From: Stictocephala bisonia
Taxonomy: Eukaryota > Arthropoda > Insecta > Hemiptera > Membracidae
DNA length: 64,000 bases
Assembly: GCA_035578905.1 (NCBI GenBank)
Contig: JAQJVL010000325.1
Location: 848,198-912,197, forward strand
Direction: 5' to 3'
Shown: positions 63,222 to 64,000 of the stretch, piece by piece
Layout of the letters: each line of letters opens with the position of its first letter
Numbering within the stretch: the stretch's first letter is position 1
Notes under the pieces: generated by a model
Seen by the model: only the letters and a program-made list of their open reading frames with translations
The model's database searches: none
What the model was told of the DNA's origin: nothing
Position numbers and translations under genes: made by a program

Positions 63222-64000
63222 AATCGTTTTTAAGTGTAAGTTGTTGGAGTGGTTATAAAGACACGAGTGAAAGTTCAGATAGTGATGAGCCTTCTGAAGC
63301 CAAGAGGAAAAGAGGTGTCACCAAACCAGACACTTACAAACGGAATGTGATTCGTGAATCAAGGACCAAAGGAAAAGGTTATGTTACTTACAAAGGTAAG
63401 GAAATAGAAAGCAAAGTTTGTCTTCAAAATGTTACTTGTAAATGCCAGATTAAATGTCATTCTAAGATTAATCAAGAAGTAGTAACATATATATGGGACT
63501 ATTTTTATAGCCTTGAGACCAAAAATTGCCAAGATACATATTTACAATCACTAATTGAAGCAAAAGCAGTAGGTAGACGTACAAAATCTGCAAAGAATGA
63601 TGTACCGGTAACAGTTGACAATGAGTTAGAAGACGAAGATGAAAATGAACGTAGTGAGACAGTCTAAAAAAGAAAACACTCATTTGTGTACTACATAAAA
63701 AGTAAAGGCTGCTTAGTACCAGTATGCAAAAATGTGTTTTTGAAAGTGCATGGAGTAACAGGTGAACGCATAAGAAGAATTTGTAGCCTTTTACTCCAGA
63801 ACAAAAGTCCACGTGACTTACGGGGAAAAACCAGAGTGGAAATTCTGTATCTGGCACTGTCTGTAATCTGATTCATCAACATGTCAGTTCATTCGATGTC
63901 AAAGTGACCCACTGTGGAGGAAAGCCAAAAAAATATTTGGACGCCAGATTAACTGTTAAGAAAATGTATGAAATGTTTCTTGATAAACATCCAGATCTAA
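63222..64000 (+). pseudogene. Broken copy of an uncharacterised insect multi-copy protein family, truncated by window edge
   Basis: One frame runs from about 63222 through SESSDSDEPSEAKRKRGVTK, PDTYKRNVIRE, a YVTYKGKEI segment and CKCQIKCHSK to an acidic stretch, then stops at TAA (63665-63667). The same frame resumes at once with KRKHSFVYYIKSKGCLVPVC and goes through GVTGERIRRICSLL to SPRDLRGK. A one-base slip in an A run near 63821-63825 then moves it to another frame, reading CNLIHQHVSSF and KYLDARLTVKKMYEMFLDKH to the window end. The order (KRG-PD-YKRN, CxC, VPVCK, DLRGK, HxxSF, KMY) is one I recognise from many insect, especially hemipteran, predicted proteins. I know of no established function; a transposon origin is my inference. 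No in-frame Met precedes the first stop-free segment, so the start is lost or lies upstream in an exon. Confidence 0.7.

Overview
This is AT-rich, intron- or intergenic-type animal DNA, almost certainly from an arthropod and most likely an insect. The grounds are an arthropod-style non-LTR retrotransposon (FLYWCH-like N-terminus, SGNH esterase, AP-endonuclease and reverse transcriptase), a broken copy of a multi-copy protein family known mainly from insect genomes, tRNA-derived SINEs, and a landscape dominated by satellites and foldback elements. I see no intact host protein-coding gene, no rRNA and no convincing functional tRNA gene. Most long open frames here are by-products of tandem repeats whose period is a multiple of three or of dinucleotide repeats.

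Layout. 1-2346: a 36-bp minisatellite of about 65 units that runs off the left edge. 2.35-12 kb: AT-rich sequence with a SINE at 4.2 kb, one divergent single copy of the satellite monomer at 4.98 kb, dispersed repeat fragments and a second SINE near 11.1 kb. 11.97-12.59 kb and 14.87-15.27 kb: two foldback elements whose arms carry hammerhead-ribozyme-like cores. 15.3 kb: decayed 36-bp minisatellite. 20.4-21.9 kb: a 1.46-kb inverted duplication with (GA)n/(TC)n arms and a second foldback nested in its loop. 22.56-23.17 kb: another 36-bp minisatellite closed by a perfect hairpin. 35.2-36.1 kb: a third 36-bp array, inverted twice. 38.16-38.25 kb: tandem hairpins. 38.79-43.35 kb: about 41 copies of a 111-bp satellite. 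43.64 kb: a third hammerhead-like core. 45.28-50.34 kb: a near full-length but broken LINE on the minus strand, followed by two tRNA-like SINE heads and a 22-bp tandem array. 54.2 kb: the 3' end of a second LINE. 56.16-56.51 kb: a 29-bp tandem array of palindromes. 57.9 kb: another SINE head. 62.87-64.0 kb: a set of short repeats resembling a transposon terminus, followed by a broken copy of an insect repeat-family protein that runs off the right edge.

How it fits together. Nothing here forms an operon or pathway. The common thread is repeat biology. One 36-bp minisatellite family occupies four loci within 36 kb, each homogenised to its own variant. Inverted repeats occur at every scale from 11-bp hairpins to a 1.5-kb palindrome. 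Three separate loci share the same hammerhead-like architecture (CTGANGA, stem II, GAAA, two-base-pair stem III, then U and a non-G base), which suggests remnants of ribozyme-bearing retroelements such as Penelope-like elements or non-autonomous relatives. That is the observation most worth testing.
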